DNA of 64,000 bases from Branchinecta lynchi (GCA_023053575.1 JAKZAP010000005.1:9052001-9116000), one strand, 5' to 3'; positions 10,442 to 21,461 are shown, numbered from the stretch's first letter. A program made the numbers and translations. The notes: generated by a model from the sequence alone, not told the origin.

Positions 10442-13145
10442 GTTGTTGTGTTGCGAGAGCAACACTTTGATTTTTGTCGGTTTTTTTTTTTTCTAGTACC
10501 CCGATTTCAGCTTATTTCTAGAAAGTGGTAAGGGGTAAAACCTGTGCGGTTTTTACGCAAAGTGTGGACCTTAGGCCGGATTGATGAATATGACATTACA
10601 TTTTGGAAAGCTCCGTAGAACTCTTGCCTGGGGCCAAAGTGGATGGTTTTTGCTTGTAATTGAGCCACAGCCTACAGTGTGCGAACTAAAGTGCAGCTGT
10701 ATAGCCTATGTCAGAGAAGACTATCTGAAGTTATGCATCCATGCTTTCGTTTCATCAAACCATATTTCTGCTTTCGAGTATAAAGCTCCGTTCTAGCAGA
10801 CAAGTACCAGTTTTAAACTGAAGATGGGCTAAAATCTACAAGTGCGACATATGTGCGGCAGTTCCCTGGCCCCACAGCCAATACATCTTGTCTATTGATA
10901 AATAGACAAATTTACAGAATAATAAAAGTGTCATTTTCCTACGGGTCCGAAAGTGCTGCCATCTATTATTTCTACCCGTTTCTGTTAGTGATTTCAGCTG
11001 AGTTGATCATTCCATTTCTTACACTTGGGAGTGAGGAAGATAAATGAAATCAGATGGGCCTCTTAAACCTTAAGAGTTCTCTCACTGCTGAAAAATTAGA
11101 GCTTATCCTTTGCTCCTTTCTAAGTGGTGAAATTAGAAAGTTGGCCTACGGCAAAAAAGTCAACTTTTGAACTAATAGAGATAGATTTTTTTGTTCAATG
11201 GCATTTGGTATAGCTGATCAAAGTATATGCCATCTGTGCTTTGATACAAAAATTCCGTCATGAGATACGACAGTTTGAAAGTTTGGAGGGGTTGACAACT
11301 TTAGTAGTGAGGTACACACTGAAACCAAAAATAGGCCAATCCCAATCGTGAGACATGGAGGGTACTTGTAAGCAACAGTCGGCTGTTAGACTATAGAATA
11401 GAATAGAATAGAATATAATTTACCAAAAACGCCCGAGGGCCATGGCAACAAAAATTCTAAGAAACGCACTCACTTACATAGATAACACGCAGCTCCTATT
11501 CTAAAAATCTCCTTCTATGCTCCATCGCAAGCCTCAAGAAACGTCCAAGTATTTTTACAGTAACAAAACACTCATCCTTCATCATCCTTACCATCCATTC
11601 TTCATTAATCTTCATCTTCGGTGATGATGGGCTAGGAATGTGGGTAGTTGGTGTACCTATTAATCCTATTATCGTGAGAACAATTTGGTACCATGTCTAT
11701 CAAGGGGAGATGGACCTGTAAGTATGAATCGGTTGCTAGAAGGGGTTCATGAGGGGCTAGAAACTTGTGGAAATTGGTGCACATTTTTTTTATCTCTTTA
11801 AATCAGAGGGTGAGCAAATTAGTCTCCTTGGTCTATCAATGTAACATGGAGTTAAGTCTTTGAGGGGTTGACAACTTTATTGATAGGGTACAAACTCAAG
11901 CAAAGAATAGGTCGAACCCAATTGTGAGACATGTCAGGGACTTACATCTCTTGTAAGTAACAATTGGCTGTTATACCGTAATCATCTTCGGCGGTGAGAG
12001 GGTTCCGACTGTGTTAACGCAACGGATACAAACGATAATGTAAAACAACGACATAGTTTTGAAATAGTTAGGAGAGTGGCATCTATGGTATTTTGATCCT
12101 GAAAAGTTATGGACAGCTTTTTAATACCTACTAAGTTATGTAAGGTAATGTTCCAAATTTTCACCAGTTCCGATGTCGGCGATTGAAAAGGATAAAGTTC
12201 AACTGGCTGCAAAGTTAATTTAGTCCAATATTCAAAAATCGACTGTTAGACCATACTCATTTTCGGCGATGAGGGGCTTGTAACTTTTGCTAGTTGGTAT
12301 ACCTATTAATCCTATTCTTTGTTTCTGGTGTATTTGAATTGAAAACAATTTGATACTATGTCTGTCACGTGGAGGTGGACCTGAGGTAGGAATCAGTTGC
12401 TAGTAGGGGTGCATAAGGGGCTAGAAACTAGTGCAAATCGGTGCACATTTTATTTGATGTCTTTAAATCTCAGCGTAAGAAAATGAATCTCCATGGTCTA
12501 TCACTGTAACTTAGAATTAAGTCTTTGAGGGAGAGAACCGAACTGTGATACAAGTTAGTGACTTTTAACTGACAGTCGGCGATTACACCATAGTCATCTT
12601 CCGGGCTTCCGACTTTTCTCTAGTATGTGTACCTATTTTGTTTCCGGTGTATTTTATGATAAAAAAAAGTTTGGTTCATGTCGTTGTTCAAGTATCGGTT
12701 GCTAAGCATTGCCATTTTCATGAGATGCTAGAATGGCCTATGGTGATGGTCTTTCGCTGTAACCTAGAATCAAGTATTAACGCAACGGATACAAAGGATA
12801 GTGTAAAACAACGATATATGCTACGCAATAATTAGTAGAGGTATTTTGGTATTTTGTACTAAAAAACTATGGATAGCTTTATAATGCCAACTAGGTTGTA
12901 TAAGATAATGTTCGAAGTTTCCACAAGTCACGATGTCTATCATTGAAAAGGATAAAATTCAACTGGCTGCAAAGTGAATTTAGTCCCTATTTCCGATATT
13001 CTGTTTTTTTTTTGTTCAACGCTGAGGGATAACCATGTGATGACCATGAACGTACCATTTTGAAAACCTCGATGGGTTGACAAATGCAGCATTTAACCGT
13101 TAGCGAAGAAATAACACTTCACGCCGCCCAGGCAACGTAGGTCCA
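10442..13145 (-). mobile_element. XY-family repeat, copy b (reverse orientation)
   Basis: It begins with the terminal hairpin GTGTTGCGAGAGCAACAC followed by TTTGATTTTTG. The Y part follows (10460-11330), matching 54060-54943 in reverse complement. Then come X core units in reverse (GGGACTTGTAAGTAACAGTCGGCTGTTA, GATGAGGGGC..), and it ends with the reversed X head (TTAACCG..GAAGAAAT, CCAGGCAACGTAGGTCC) at about 13090-13140. The opposite-facing ends show that the family has terminal inverted repeats of about 29 bp. No protein is encoded. A LINE 3' tail interrupts it near 11389-11602. Confidence 0.65.
11389..11602 (-). mobile_element. LINE 3' tail nested in an XY core unit
   Basis: On the plus strand it reads TATAGAATAGAATAGAATAG then AATTTACCAAAAACGCCCGAGGG. 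In reverse this is a 3' UTR ending in (CTATT)n, the form of CR1-like LINE tails. It splits a core unit: GGCTGTTAGAC lies to its left and CTTCGGTGATGATGGGC to its right, which are contiguous in the unit near 12240-12290. The right border is approximate. Confidence 0.5.
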
Positions 13146-13343
13146 GTTGAACTTCAATTTTTTGCAAGACAAGTAGTCCGCCCGGAATCAGGCAGAAACC
13201 GGAAATTTGGCAGAAGTAAGGTAGGAACTTTCGTCAGAGTAGATATGACGCATGCTATAGGGGTAAACACACATGCTGAATCCATGTTTGAACTTGGCCT
13301 TTTCATATGATTACCATTTGCCTTAATCTGTTTCTAGGTATTA
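13146..13343 (+). mobile_element. G-family right-part fragment
   Basis: Sequence such as AGTAGTCCGCCCGGAATCAGG and GGGGTAAACACACATGCTGAA corresponds to the region just before the terminal block of G1 (2400-2580). It lacks both ends and directly abuts the complete copy G2. Confidence 0.55.
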
Positions 13344-14193
13344 TTGGGATCCCAAAACTTAAGTGGAGGGATACCTATGAGATCGCAAAAGTTGTCCGTC
13401 CGTCCGTCTGTAAGCACGATAACTCTCGAAGGGAATGAGATATTTTGATGAAACTTGGTGTGAGGATTCGTTGGGTCGTCGGACCTGTCAAGTTCGTAGA
13501 TGGGATTTGTAGCCCTACATTTAGGGGTGGGGGAGGGGGTTCAAATTAAGGGGCAAACAAAATATTTTGAAACAGCTAATGTGATAGTCAATTATGGGGT
13601 AAGAAGACATGCTGAGCACGATGGTGAACACCATTTTGTCATTGGAAGAGTAGTTCGCCCGGAATCTGGCCAAATCCGGAAAGTTTGTTAAAAGTAGAAG
13701 TTTTATTTGAAGTTGATTAGATGTTCGATGTAGGGGTAGGAAGACATGCTGAAGACGATGGTGAAAACCATTTTCTCGACGGACAAGTAGTTCGCCCGGA
13801 ATCCGGCCGAAACCGGAAAGTTTGTTAAAATTAAAAGTTTTATTTCAAGTTGATTAGATGTTCGATTTAGGGCAAGAAGACATGCTGAACACTTATGTGA
13901 AAACAATTTTCTACCCGGACATGTAGTTCGTCAGAATCGTCAAAATAGATATGGCTTATAGAGGTATATCTGAACTTGGTTTTCTCTGATGATTAGCCTG
14001 TCCAAGACTGGATCTGCCGAAGACAAGACTCGATTGTCTGAATCAAATATTATATTTTTGGGATCCCATCGATACCTTTGGTCTTGTTAGTAAAGTGCTC
14101 AAGGAGTCTTGCGAAGACTGGATCTCTACAAGAATCAATTGGATGGATCAAATATTAAATTTGTGGGATCCCGTCGAAAACTTTGGTCTTGTT
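13344..14193 (+). mobile_element. G-family repeat, copy G2 with a duplicated end
   Basis: The start is TTGGGATCCCAAAACTT, the (GTCY)n tract is at about 13396-13412, and about three 137-bp core units follow (13600-13960). The terminal block occurs twice: GGGATCCCATCGATACC..TTTGGTCTTGTT ends at 14088, then AAAGTGCTCAAGGAGTCTTG..GTGGGATCCCGTCGAAAAC..GGTCTTGTT ends at 14193. The second block repeats about 105 bp of the element's own tail. Confidence 0.7.
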
Positions 14194-14276
14194 GTTCTTT
14201 GTCAGGTTATTCCTGTGGGTATACAAATAATATGTCTCAATCATCCGTCTGCTTCGTATTGCTACCAGGGGCGTCC

Positions 14277-14308
14277 CCAGGGGACGCACCCTCGGGTGCG
14301 TCCCCTGG
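14277..14308. repeat. Perfect 15-bp-arm palindrome, GC-rich
   Basis: CCAGGGGACGCACCC (14277-14291) is followed by TC and then its exact reverse complement (14294-14308). An extra GGGGCGTCCCC sits just upstream and a 12-C run just downstream. It could be one end of a hAT-type element beginning CAGGGGCGTCC, but I found no partner end. Confidence 0.7.
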
Positions 14309-14361
14309 AAACCCCCCCCCCCCGGAAAGTCTGAGGAAGAAAATTCTGGTAAAAATTCTAA

Positions 14362-15515
14362 CCAGTCAGAATTTGTCAAATTCAACTTAACTTGATGATT
14401 TTTATGAAGTCTACCGGATTATTGCTCAGGGGATCTACCGAAATCTGGCTCAAGGAATCCACAGGAACTTGTCTCAGGGAATTTACTGGAGGATGGATCA
14501 GGGGATCTACCGGATTTCGTCCCACAGAATCTACTAGAATTTTGGAATCTACCAAGATTTTGCTTAGGGAATCTACCGGAATTTTGTTCAGAGAATGTAC
14601 TGGAATTCTTCTCAGGGAATCTACCGGGAATTTGCTCAGGGAATCTACCGGAATTTTGCTCAGGGCATCCACGGAAATCTTGCTAAAGGAATATACCGGA
14701 ACTTGTCTCAGGGAATTTCCTGGAGGATGGATTAGGGGATCCCCACCGAATCTACTAGAATTTTGGAATCTGCCGAGATTTTGCTCACGGAACCTACTGG
14801 AATTTGCTCAAAGAATCTACCGGAATTTTGCTCAGGGAATCTACCGGAATTGTGCCGGATTGAATCTATTCAAGTCTTTCTCAAGGAATCTATTGGAACT
14901 TGTCTCGGGAAATTTACTAGAGGCTGGATCAGGGAATCTACCGGACTTATACTCCATGGAATCAACCAGAATTTTGCTCAGGGAATCTACCGGAATTTTG
15001 TTGCTTACCGGATGAGTATAGATTCACAGCTTACCAGGATGACCTTGGCACACAAGTTGCCAGAGTGATTCTTACAGACAGACAACATTGCGTACCGGAA
15101 CATTCGTCGAGTGATTCCGGTAATCTCCTAAGATTCTGTAGCTTTCAAGAATTCGGCATCCTACTGAAATCCATCATTTCCAACTACAAATACGGTTCCA
15201 GGAATAAGATCACGGTACCGTCTACTCAAGATTCGACAGCTTTGTTGACTCCTTTCCGGTGAAAAGCCGATAAGAGTTCGAAGACGAGTTAGCCTTGTTC
15301 CGGCGTGATCTCAAAAGATATTTGAACTTTTTCTTGAACTGAAAGATGTCTTGCCACTAGTATCGAAAGCAGTCAAGCTGGCAAAGACAATCCCTGTTAC
15401 CTCAGAAAAGGGGGAAAGACTTTTTATTAAGATTAGTGTTGGTTAAGGCCACTTTGCGTTCAATATTGGCTGACCAGCGTCTGTTACTAATCGCATGTGA
15501 AACCGATCTAGTTGA
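14362..15515 (+). repeat. Tandem duplication, copy 1 (carries 24-bp minisatellite)
   Basis: The unit runs from GTCAAATTCAACTTAACTTG through a minisatellite block, then TTGTTGCTTACCGGATGAG, GACAGACAACATTGCGTACC, ACTGAAATCCATCATTTCCA, and ends with GGTTAAGGCCACTTTGCG..TTGGCTGACCAGCGTCTG. The same landmarks recur in the same order in 15556-16325. The copies differ mainly in minisatellite length. Confidence 0.75.
14392..15010 (+). repeat. 24-bp minisatellite, block 1
   Basis: About 25 degenerate copies of a 24-bp unit of the type GAATCTACCGGAATTTTGCT plus CAGG. Since 24 is a multiple of three, the plus strand holds a long open frame with repeated ESTGILLR-like text; I treat this as a by-product, not a gene. 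Confidence 0.8.
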
Positions 15516-15555
15516 CGAATGTGAAATTGTATGTGGTGCGGCGAAGCCGCGCCAG

Positions 15556-16325
15556 TCAAAATTAGTCAAATTAACCTAAACTTGATGATTTGTATGGAAT
15601 CTACCGGATTATTGCTCAGGGAACCTACCGGAATTTTGCTCAAGGCATCTACCGAAATCTTGCTCAAGGAATCTAGCGGAACTTGACTCAGTAAATTTAC
15701 TGGCGGCTGGATCAGGGGATCTACCGGACTTTGCCCCACGGAATCTACTACAATTTTGGAATCTACCGGAATTTTGCTCTGGGAATCAACAAGAATTTGG
15801 CCCAGGAAATCTACCGGAATTTTGTTGCTTACCGGATAAGTACCTATAGACTCACAGCTTACCTGGATATGACTACGGCACACAACTTACCAGAGTGATT
15901 CTTGCAGACAGACAACATAGCGTACCAACCTACTGAAATCCATCATTTCCAACTACAAATACTGTTTCATGAATAGTTTGAAGGTACCGTCTACTCCATT
16001 TTGGATAGCTTTCTCAGCGTCTCACCGGTGCTAAGCCGAGAAGAGTTCAAAGACGTGTCAGCCTCGTTCCGACATGATCTCTAAAGTCGCCAGGAGAGCC
16101 TCGAAACAAACAAAAATAAAATGTTTGAAGTTTTTCGTGAATTGAAAGATGTCTTAGCACAAGTATAGAACTCGTTCAACCTGGCTAAGACAATCCTTGT
16201 TACCTCAGCAAAATTGGAAGTACTTTTTTTTTTTTTTTTTTAGCAAGATTGAGTGTTGGTTAAGGTCACTTTTGCGTTCAACATTGGCTGACCAGCGTCT
16301 GTTACTAATCGCATTTCAAACCGAC
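15556..16325 (+). repeat. Tandem duplication, copy 2 (shorter minisatellite)
   Basis: Second copy of the 14362-15515 unit. Its minisatellite (15585-15835) has about 10 units. It shares GTTGCTTACCGGATAAG, AGAGTGATTCTTGCAGACAG and TTGGCTGACCAGCGTCTG. An 18-T run occurs near 16226-16242. Confidence 0.75.
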
Positions 16326-16339
16326 GTAAGGCGTATTCT

Positions 16340-16440
16340 CGCCGTTCCCTGAGGACTCCACTTGAGGAGTCCCCGCGTTTTTGTTTGTCCCTGGGACTTA
16401 CTCCCCGTATTCTCGCGAGTCCCCGTAGACGGGGAATGCT
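16340..16440. repeat. Cluster of GC-rich hairpins
   Basis: Two short perfect hairpins: GGACTCC..GGAGTCC (about 16352-16371) and TCCCCGT-AG-ACGGGGA (about 16421-16436), separated by CCCTGGGACTTACTCCCC. They lie just past the tandem duplication. Function unknown. Confidence 0.4.
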
Positions 16441-17199
16441 CCATTTATCATCACCATCATCAAAAAGGACTCCCTTTCAGATTTGGAGGGGAATCAAGTT
16501 TTGCTGTTTTTGGTGCAATGTAAATTAATTAAAAACGATCAGAATAAGCAAATCAAAAATAAAGTGGATCCAGACTAATTTCGTCAACGTATATTTTTTT
16601 TCGAACGAAATCCATTTTGGAAGCAATGGCACTGCAATGGTATAGACTGAATTTGATATAGAAGCAAGTTCCGGAAAGAACAAAGTCCTCCGATAAGATT
16701 TATAAGGTGTGTGGATATAGATAACCAACATGTTCGATTAGAATATCTTATGTGTTTTCACCTACCATTGGCATTCTGGTCGTAATCTGGCTTTGGGAGA
16801 AATAGCATGTTTACGGAACCTGGCGAAGATAGAAAATCTACAATACCCGATTGTCTTGATGAAGAAGTCCAATAATTATTTGCCTTTGGGATCCCATCGA
16901 AACCTTTGAACTTGTAACAGTTTATTATTTGGGCTGTATTTGGAAATAACGAATCTACTTTCCTTTCCAAATATAAATCTTTCGACTCTTTAATTGCAAA
17001 TCGCTTATGAGTTGTGAGAGGGTTTCCCTCCAGGAACTGAAAATAATTGAAGTTGCTTCATGATCGATCTCTCTGCTTCTAATGAATTCCTTCAGATCAG
17101 AAAACTCATGGGATGAAGTCGAAGTATATACTCTATATTACTAAGTAGAAAACACGCCAGCGATCCGCAGGAAGAAGGATTATCCCTAATTTGACTTCG
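16441..17199. other. Mostly unassigned; G-family tail remnant at 16862-16918
   Basis: The only recognised sequence is a decayed terminal block of family G: CTTTGGGATCCCATCGAAACC followed by TTTGAACTTGT. Confidence 0.5.
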
Positions 17200-17420
17200 T
17201 TTATCCAAATATAGATAAGATTAATCCCAGTAGCAAATACTGCATCCTTATTCGGAAAAACTTTCTACAGTGGAGTAAGCGTGTCCGTACGACTCAAATC
17301 CTATGTCAATCAATCATCGCGATCTTTGGCAGCAGCTCTGACACCACGTCTGCCTTTCTTCCGCTAGATACCCGGAAAGGTCGGAGATTTTGGGTCGGCA
17401 AGGAGAGATAGTCATCAAGA
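17161..17420. repeat. Interspersed repeat shared in inverse with 57160-57340
   Basis: GATCTTTGGCAGCAGCTCTG, CTTTCTTCCGCTAG and GGCAAGGAGAGATAGTCA reappear in reverse complement around 57160-57340. It is not a known element to me. A hammerhead-like segment follows at 17471. Confidence 0.5.
17200..17278. mobile_element. Half of a Tc1/mariner-type MITE
   Basis: TAGATAAGATTAATCCCAGT, GTAGCAAATACTGCA and TATTCGGAAAAACTTTCTACAGTG match the right half of the complete element at 59281-59449. The left half is not seen. Confidence 0.5.
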
Positions 17421-17470
17421 GTATTAAAGAATCTCTCAAACGGGAGAGTCAGCTACAATGTTTGTCGTCG

Positions 17471-17520
17471 ATATTTCAGTCCTTCTTGGCAAGGGTTCTT
17501 GTCAGGCTATTGCTGCAAGA
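17471..17520 (-). ncRNA. Degenerate hammerhead ribozyme-like segment
   Basis: On the minus strand: CTGACAAGAACCC, TTGCCAAGAAGG, ACTGAAATATCG. The stem-II hairpin and GAAA are kept, but the invariant G of CTGANGA is A, which should abolish cleavage. Same relic class as 20846-20884. Confidence 0.4.
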
Positions 17521-18587
17521 AATGAACCTGCAATAAATAAGATGATGGTAGATCTGGCTTGGGTCCAGGGGCAGACGATTCAAGTGTGTGCGGGGGAGCT
17601 TGACTGGAGGAGCAACCAGGAGTGAAACAGGGTTACCATCCCGAAGGCTCAAGAATCGGTTGTGAGACCAGCTCAGTGTGAAAATATCGACATAACTGGA
17701 GGATAGGTCAGATTTCTATGAGACGTAGGGTCACCTTTTGTAGTTCAGCCGAGACGCCGACAAGTCAGTCGTGAAAATTAGTCAATTGAAAATTTTCATT
17801 GAGTAAACACTAGCTCATTCCGTATTACATGAAATAATACATTTCCGCTTTCTACACTGAAGGCGCTCATTTCTACGCAACTTCTTGGTTGACTTTCAGT
17901 TTCTGTTTAGAAGTTTGATCCAAGATCCCACATGTTGTTTGTGAATTCTTGACAGTGCGGATGCCAGGCATCCGGCGCCTTTCATTCGGTGATCTTAGAC
18001 CTGGCTTATATCTGTCCGACAAAAGAAAGAAATGTTTGAAACGGGCTGTGGATTTAAAAACATATTCGATACTCGGTCTTAAAAAGAAAAGAACCGTTAT
18101 ATTTTTGTATATATTATATCTTATATTATATTTAATCACGCGGAAGTGCTGGCCAATAGGGCAGGAGTAACTCATGTGTCATCTCATCGGTAAATGAAAC
18201 TCGATGACAGATTTATTGAATGCTGTATCCAAGCCCGTCTCCCATAGCCGTCAGGCACTTCTATAAGCAAAGGAAGTCAACCTGATCCCTCCCAAGATAG
18301 AAGAACACCTATCTCCTATTTTGCAGTTCCGACAATCCGCTGTGAAAAACTGTGCAGCTTGTAAGTCGACGGAACATGTAGCCTAATATTGCACTCAACA
18401 GACAATGTTGCAAACAACGTTGTAATGAGCAAATTGGAAAGAAAAAGCTCGAACTAATGAATCGGAATACGAGTTCTAGAAATTTGTCACGGAACTTCAC
18501 TGTGAGTGTGTCTCAGCAGTTTAATTAAAACGTTTGATGGAAAAACTGTGTCAACATGTCGATATTCTGTGCATCCAAGAACACCTT
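17521..18587. other. Unassigned; holds one of two 20-bp direct repeats
   Basis: CACATGTTGTTTGTGAATTC lies at 17929-17948 and again at 19706-19725. A short palindrome GGATGCC-A-GGCATCC is near 17958. No gene recognised. Confidence 0.5.
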
Positions 18588-18861
18588 AGCCTCGTTTTTG
18601 TTGCAATAGCGCTGCCGCATCGCTGCTGCAGCACTTCTTTGCTTTTGTATAATAAGCGTTTTTGGATTCACTTTCTTCTTCGTTGAAGCGGCAGCGCCGC
18701 AGCATCTTGCAGGGAAGCACGGACTAGGTCGGGGAGCAAGTCGTGATTCTCGAGAAAAAGTCGTCTTTCTCGGAAGCGCTGCAGTGCAAAAACGGATGTA
18801 GAAAGAATCAGTCCGGAATCGGCCGAGAAGTGGACCTGCAGCATGCAACAAAAACGAGGCT
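18588..18861. mobile_element. MITE with 18-bp terminal inverted repeats
   Basis: The left end AGCCTCGTTTTTGTTGCA (18588-18605) is the exact reverse complement of the right end (18844-18861). CTT flanks both sides (18585-18587 and 18862-18864), fitting a 3-bp target-site duplication as in PIF/Harbinger-like elements. The interior is rich in GCTGC/GCAGC and has no transposase. Confidence 0.65.
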
Positions 18862-20845
18862 CTTGTCGACGGATGACCGTCTTAGTCGGGATCGACAAAA
18901 AAAAAGAGGCACGGCAAGGCCCGACAAGTGTTGGTGACAAGAGTACTAAAAAGAGGCGCGAAAACTAAAATGACTTTTTCAGGCTTCAGAGTGAGGAACA
19001 GGAACTATGTTCTAACGTGCCTTCTTATACGCTCTGGAGTTACAAACTCTCACTTACTTGTCTACTACTATTTGGTAATCTCTTTTATTATTTGTGCCTC
19101 CTGCGCCATGCAGTGCCTCTTTTTAGTCGATCCCGTCTTAGTCTGCTAAGGTTTTCAGTCGATCATTGTTGGTGGACTCGTGCTTAGCAAGAGATATTCG
19201 TCAACAAACAACGACGACAACAAATCCGTATGATCGTAAGCGTCCTAATAAGAGTTTTAGTAACTTAGTAAATATGCGAGGTATCGAATAAAGGCCTTGT
19301 GACCAGAAAATTTCACTTGAAGGCAACGAAAACTATAATATTTACCTTCGGATTCAAAAGAGAACAAATCTTGTTCTCTTTCTGAAACACTGTAGTATAC
19401 ATGATTCAAGTCTACTGAACCCAAAAATTCAGTCTGAACCCAAAAAGTCAGTCTGAACCCAAAAGTTCAGTATAATAGCCGTTTTCACAGATTCCGTTTC
19501 GAAGTTGTATGTTCAAACAATATTTGATCTTCTTTTTATTTATATAGAACCGGTGGTGAACTGCCGTTTTGTTGCACCGGAAAGCGAAAGCAAATAGGTG
19601 ACAACAACAGACCTTGAGGTCATAGTTGCTGAGCAAAGAGATCGTATACTCAAAAGAAATCGTTGGTCCCCACCTGTAACAAGTCCCATGTGAGCTCATA
19701 GATCTCACATGTTGTTTGTGAATTCATTAGAAACCCGAACTTAACAAAATATTAAAATGAAATATTATTTTCAGAGAATTTGATAATATCTGTGTAGCAG
19801 GAAAAATCAGATTCTTTTCAGTATTTAAAGCAGAGAACTAACTGTAAGATCGACATTGTCTAATCTCATAGCGAAAGTATTCCTTGAAAACTATCTTATT
19901 GAACTGAATATCCGGTCGTAGAGCAAAAATTATAAAGGACTTCTGACAGAATTTCCGGTAAAACCCAAGTGAAATGTATCCGTATCGGACGATATTTTTC
20001 AAAGCGGAAAATGGTATTCCGGATATTAAAGTATAAGTGTATCTTTTTGCCAGCTGAACGGCAATTGTATCGAGTATTAAAAACTCAACTGCAGGATTGG
20101 CGGGGAAAGCTCTGTCTGATCTTCACTCAGCAAAAACAAATTTCCTAGCAGAAATCATATTTCCAAAACGGTCGAAATAGACACGCATGTGTTGAGTTGA
20201 CCGTATTTATTTTATTTGTGTTAAACTCCGGAAGAAGGTTCAAAGACGAGGAGTTCCGACCGCAGAAAAGTTAGGCCATATATAGGCCATCCGCCCAAAG
20301 GTCCCGTTGTACCTAAGGATGGTTTTCGCGAGCTGGAAAGCAAAGTCGGAATTACTTTTCAGTCGTTTTCGCGCTGCTTCGGAAAGTTGCCGGTTTTCGC
20401 GCTTTGGAAACCGAAACAGCTTTCTAGAATAGTGTTAACAAAAAGCTGATGGAAAGCTCGGCGAGAAAGTTGAATGTTTCGGTGGGAATTTTAAAGTGTG
20501 GGACGTATGAGAATGGAATGAATGCGAAGTGACCCGTATTTGTTCTAAAAGTTTCTCGGCGATTTCAACTTTCCATATTTTTTGCTATCATACAACAGGA
20601 AAGTGGACAGCAGTTCCAATTCTCACAGGTTTCGCTCTGTGCCTCGCTCTTTGAAAAACGATTCCCGAACCTCTCGAGACACTCCATATTTATAAACCCT
20701 CCTCATATTATTGCTTAACTCTACTTCACTATTCTGTTCTCATTTCCAAATATTTCAAACTTCCTTTGTCGTTTGTATCCACCCAATGGCATAATTATTG
20801 CCTCAGCCCAAGTGACTACGCTAAAGGGGTAGGCTAGCTGAGAGT
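18862..20845. other. Unassigned, with small repeats
   Basis: Hairpin AAGAGAACAA-ATC-TTGTTCTCTT near 19358-19381. Three copies of a roughly 20-bp CAGTCTGAACCCAAAA unit near 19410-19470. The second 20-bp direct repeat is at 19706-19725. Several TTTTCGCGC-type motifs lie at 20320-20410. No gene recognised. Confidence 0.5.
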
Positions 20846-20890
20846 TGCGGTATTTCGGCCCTTCTTGGCAATGGTCCTCGTCAGGCTTCA
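20846..20890 (-). ncRNA. Hammerhead ribozyme core, well preserved
   Basis: On the minus strand: CTGACGA (the CTGANGA box), then a stem-II hairpin GGACC..TTGCCAAGAAGGGCC, then GAAATACC. All three conserved core boxes are intact. Penelope-like elements are known to carry hammerhead motifs of this kind in their terminal repeats; no Penelope coding region lies beside this copy. Stems I and III were not confidently folded by eye, so activity is unproven. Confidence 0.55.
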
Positions 20891-21104
20891 GCTAGAAAAA
20901 CTATAATGTGATCAGGTTCATTTCAAGTTGATTTCAAACTCCAGAAAGCCGAGCGATGAGTTCCACGTCACGTTTAACGGCTAGAGCCGGGTGCTTGAAC
21001 AAATTTAATCTGAAAAATCAAATAAGTTGGAACAAGGTTCCGACGAAACAGTCGGCCACGGGCCTGCGAGCCTTTGTACGATCACAGGTTCATTTTTCCA
21101 GTAT

Positions 21105-21175
21105 GAACCTGGCAAGGGAACCTTGCCAATGAGGGCCGAAATATAGCTAGCTTAAATCTCAGCTGACGTATTCGG
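21105..21175 (+). ncRNA. Hammerhead-like remnant, opposite strand
   Basis: CTGGCAAGGGAACC, TTGCCAAT, GGGCCGAAATATAG, then CAGCTGACGTATTC. The 3' part matches the 3' flank of the 30731-30806 copy (GCTGACGTATCC). The CTGANGA box is altered. It faces the copy at 20846 across about 220 bp, forming an inverted pair. Confidence 0.35.
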
Positions 21176-21280
21176 CAATACACTGATTTTCGAATTTGCC
21201 ACGTTTGGCCATTTTCGAGGCGAGTCACGCTCATTGCTATCGAGGAGCTTATTGATAAAAAAAAATACTTGTTATGCAAG

Positions 21281-21453
21281 CAAAGCCGTATCCAGGGAGG
21301 GGGTTAGGGGGTTGACCCCCCCCCCCCCGAAACATAAAAAAATTATAATTTTGATTGGTCTTTCCCTCTGGTGTATGTCTTTTGTGTACTTTTTTGTCCG
21401 ACCCGCGGGCAACCCCCCCCCCCCCCCGAAATAAATTCCTGGATACGGGCCTG
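21281..21453. mobile_element. hAT-type MITE with 8-bp TSD
   Basis: Ends CAAAGCCGTATCCAGG and CCTGGATACGGGCCTG are near-perfect inverted repeats. TATGCAAG is duplicated exactly at 21273-21280 and 21454-21461. An 8-bp duplication and CA..TG ends are hAT hallmarks. Poly-C tracts of 13-16 bases lie inside both ends. There is no transposase. Confidence 0.85.
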
Positions 21454-21461
21454 TATGCAAG

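Noticed and set aside
13500..13691. Recurring 63-codon frame at 1719, 13500 and 60267 (GEGVQIKGQTKYFE)
   Set aside because: It is the translation of the conserved G-family head into the first core unit; codon positions are not preserved between copies.
14392..15015. 207-codon plus-strand open frame
   Set aside because: It is the 24-bp minisatellite read in a frame that happens to avoid stops; the unit length is divisible by three.
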